A stretch of DNA of 6,817 nt from a bacterium. GTDB lineage: Bacteria; Krumholzibacteriota; Krumholzibacteriia; LZORAL124-64-63. This document shows positions 5,322 to 6,817 of this stretch, one piece after another. A program made the translations under genes and the position numbers. The stretch covers positions 1 to 6,817 of the forward strand of contig JAUVBS010000115.1 in NCBI GenBank assembly GCA_030591105.1. Reading direction: 5' to 3'. How positions within the stretch are numbered: the stretch's first letter is position 1; the number at the start of each line of letters is the position of its first letter. Below the pieces are notes generated by a model, which did not search any database, was not told the DNA's origin, and saw only the letters and a list, made by a program, of their open reading frames with translations.

Positions 5322-6560
5322 ATGGCAATGACGGCCGAAGTGGGTCGCCGCGGATCGCGGGTACGGTCCGACTGTTGGATCGGCGTCGCGCTGCGCGATG
5401 CCGGCGGCATCGAGGTCGCGCTCACGAGCAAGGTGGCCGGCATGTACGGCCAGACTATTCGCGAGCAAATCGAGCGCGGGTGCGAGGCGTTGGGCATCGA
5501 GAACGCCGCGGTCACGGTGGAGGACCAGGGCGCGCTGCCGTTTTCCATCGCAGCGAGGCTCGAGGCGGCCGTCAAGCGTGCCGACGGTCGGATCGCCGGC
5601 GAGTACCTGTTGCCGGTGAGCGAAAGTGGTACGTGCGGTAGCGAGCGCGAACGGTTGCGTCGCAGCCGGCTCTACCTACCCGGCAATGAACCAAAGTTCT
5701 TCGTCAACGCTGGTCTGCACCAACCGGACGGCTTGATCCTCGACCTGGAGGATTCGGTGGCGCCGACGCAGAAGGACGCCGCGCGTGTACTGGTACGCAA
5801 CGCACTACGCGCGGTCGATTTCTACGGTGCCGAACGCATGGTGCGTATCAACCAGGGCGACCTGGGCCTCGATGATCTCAACTGGATCGTACCGCACAAT
5901 GTGCATCTGATCTTGATTCCCAAGGTCGAGCACCCCCGACAGGTCGACCGGGTGCAGAATCGGATCGAGGAGATCCAACGCGCTTGTGGTTTGAAGGACC
6001 CGATCTGGCTGATGCCGATCATCGAGTCGGCCAAGGGGGCCTGGCGCGCGTTCGAGATCGCCGCCGCGGCTTCTACGATCGTCGGTGTCGCCGTCGGTCT
6101 GGAAGACTACACCGCTGATATCGGTGTGCAGCGTACTCTCGAGGGCCGCGAATCGTTCTGGGCACGCAGCCAGGTGATCAACGGTGCGCGGGCCGCGGGC
6201 GTCCAACCCATCGACACGGTCTTCAGCGACGTGGCCGATATGGCAGGGCTGCGCGCGTCGGTCCTCGAAGCGAAGAGCCTCGGTTTCGTCGGCAAGGGGT
6301 GTATCCACCCGCGGCAGATCGCCGTGGTACACGAGGCGTTCGCCCCGCGCGAGGACGAGATTGCCTGGGCGCAGACGATTGTTCTCGCCTTCGAGGAAGC
6401 CGAACGTAACGGTCTGGGTGTGGTCAGTCTCGGCAGCAAGATGATCGACCCGCCGGTGGTCAAGCGGGCCCTGACGACGGTCGAGACGGCGGTGATGGTC
6501 CAAAAGCTGGACGCCGATTGGCGTGAAGACGTTGGCGGGTGTAACGACGTTGGTGCGTAG
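5322..6560 (+). CDS. citE: CitD-CitE fusion: acyl carrier protein joined to citrate-lyase beta-type (HpcH/HpaI) lyase
   Basis: A 412-residue protein. Residues about 8-90 match the citrate lyase acyl carrier (gamma) subunit: RSDCWIGVAL, then GGIEVALTSKVAGMYGQTIREQI, then VTVEDQGALPFSIAARLEAAVKRA. S16 in VRSD is the likely carrier serine, although ungapped alignment to Klebsiella CitD as I recall it (LESSD, acceptor S14) puts an Arg at the acceptor position. After a linker (about 91-112), residues 113-345 form a CitE-like TIM barrel: RSRLYLPGN (114-122), DGLILDLEDSV (136-146), MVRIN (R175), IPKVE, IIES (E235) and VGLEDY (D262) as likely Mg ligands, and GKGCIHPRQI (324-333). About 65 further residues follow. 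CitE cleaves the citryl thioester on the carrier to oxaloacetate and acetyl-carrier; fusion would tether the substrate arm. CitF (acyl transfer) and CitC/CitG/CitX (priming) would be needed but are not in view. The acid cleaved could be citrate, citramalate or another; that is undecided. It has its own leader and is convergent with the RND gene. Confidence 0.88.
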   Translation: MAMTAEVGRRGSRVRSDCWIGVALRDAGGIEVALTSKVAGMYGQTIREQIERGCEALGIENAAVTVEDQGALPFSIAARLEAAVKRADGRIAGEYLLPVSESGTCGSERERLRRSRLYLPGNEPKFFVNAGLHQPDGLILDLEDSVAPTQKDAARVLVRNALRAVDFYGAERMVRINQGDLGLDDLNWIVPHNVHLILIPKVEHPRQVDRVQNRIEEIQRACGLKDPIWLMPIIESAKGAWRAFEIAAAASTIVGVAVGLEDYTADIGVQRTLEGRESFWARSQVINGARAAGVQPIDTVFSDVADMAGLRASVLEAKSLGFVGKGCIHPRQIAVVHEAFAPREDEIAWAQTIVLAFEEAERNGLGVVSLGSKMIDPPVVKRALTTVETAVMVQKLDADWREDVGGCNDVGA

Positions 6561-6640
6561 GGTAGCGGGCAGCGCGGCCGAGCTGAGCCGTGGCGCGGTG
6601 AAACGGTGTCCCGTTACTCGCACCAGCGATTCCGGCCGTA

Positions 6641-6817
6641 TCAAGCCGAAGGTTCGACGGTCGGTCCGTCGGCACCGCCCGGTTCCGGCAACGGGCCAGC
6701 GGGATCTGCCTGGACTGGCGGCGCTCCCCCGAACTTCTCGCTTATCCTCTGGATCACCAGGTAATAAACAGGTGTCAGCAAGACCATACCGATGGTGCCG
6801 ACGAGCATGCCGCCGAA
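6641..6817 (-). CDS. RND efflux pump inner-membrane subunit (AcrB/HAE1 type), C-terminal end
   Basis: Read on the minus strand from the window edge, 58 codons precede the TGA at 6643-6641. The first 24 residues are the last transmembrane helix of RND exporters: FGGMLVGTIG, then a hydrophobic run through TPVYYLVIQR, matching the family's GGM...PVFYVVIQR ending. A short basic/acidic stretch (ISEKFGG) is followed by about 28 residues rich in Pro, Gly and acidic residues, expected in the cytoplasm. RND exporters use the proton gradient to pump drugs, bile salts or solvents out through a periplasmic adaptor and an outer-membrane channel. The rest lies beyond the right edge. The gene is convergent with the lyase gene across 80 bp and is probably unrelated in function. 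Confidence 0.85.
   Translation of the reverse strand, partial: FGGMLVGTIGMVLLTPVYYLVIQRISEKFGGAPPVQADPAGPLPEPGGADGPTVEPSA

Noticed and set aside
5106..5468. Antisense 120-residue frame overlapping the lyase start
   Set aside because: It is a mirror of the GC-rich codon pattern of the carrier domain and contains no recognisable motif.
6573..6615. Terminator between the convergent lyase and RND genes
   Set aside because: Short stems are present (CGCGGC/GCCGTG at 6573-6592 and AACGG/CCGTT at 6602-6615), but neither is followed by a T tract on either strand.

Overview
The window comes from a GC-rich diderm bacterium. Two genes encode exported or envelope-type metallopeptidases and one is the end of an RND inner-membrane pump, which implies two membranes. 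A PepD of exactly the E. coli length, plus strong Shine-Dalgarno sites, makes a proteobacterium (perhaps a gammaproteobacterium) the most likely host. That is inference; no taxonomic marker gene is present.

Layout. Positions 1-911 (+) are the C-terminal part of an M16 (insulinase-like) zinc peptidase whose HXXEH motif lies off the left edge. Positions 982-3111 (+) encode a secreted M1-type zinc aminopeptidase with a HEXXH-X17-E site. Positions 3206-4663 (+) encode PepD, the cytosolic M20 aminoacyl-histidine dipeptidase, with every metal and catalytic residue in place. The three genes are co-directional with gaps of 70 and 94 bp. A textbook intrinsic terminator (4713-4745) follows PepD, so they look like one peptide-degradation unit: two enzymes of the envelope type and one cytosolic dipeptidase, from three unrelated metallopeptidase clans.

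A long gap (4664-5321, 658 bp) follows and holds no convincing gene. It contains the terminator, an AT-rich stretch (about 4910-5115), DnaA-box-like 9-mers, a run of three TGTGA motifs and a strong inverted repeat (5214-5222 / 5237-5245) about 75 bp upstream of the next gene. It probably contains the promoter and leader of that gene.

Positions 5322-6560 (+) encode a 412-residue fusion of a citrate-lyase-type acyl carrier protein (CitD-like, about residues 8-90) to a CitE/HpcH-HpaI lyase (about residues 113-345). No alpha subunit (CitF), ligase (CitC) or prosthetic-group gene is visible. At the right edge, 6641-6817 on the minus strand is the last transmembrane helix and proline-rich tail of an RND (AcrB/HAE1-type) transporter, convergent with the lyase gene.

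Most of the window is recognisable biochemistry. The best leads are the carrier-lyase fusion without visible partners, its unusual acceptor-serine context, and the structured leader region in front of it. I see no evidence for a wholly new system.
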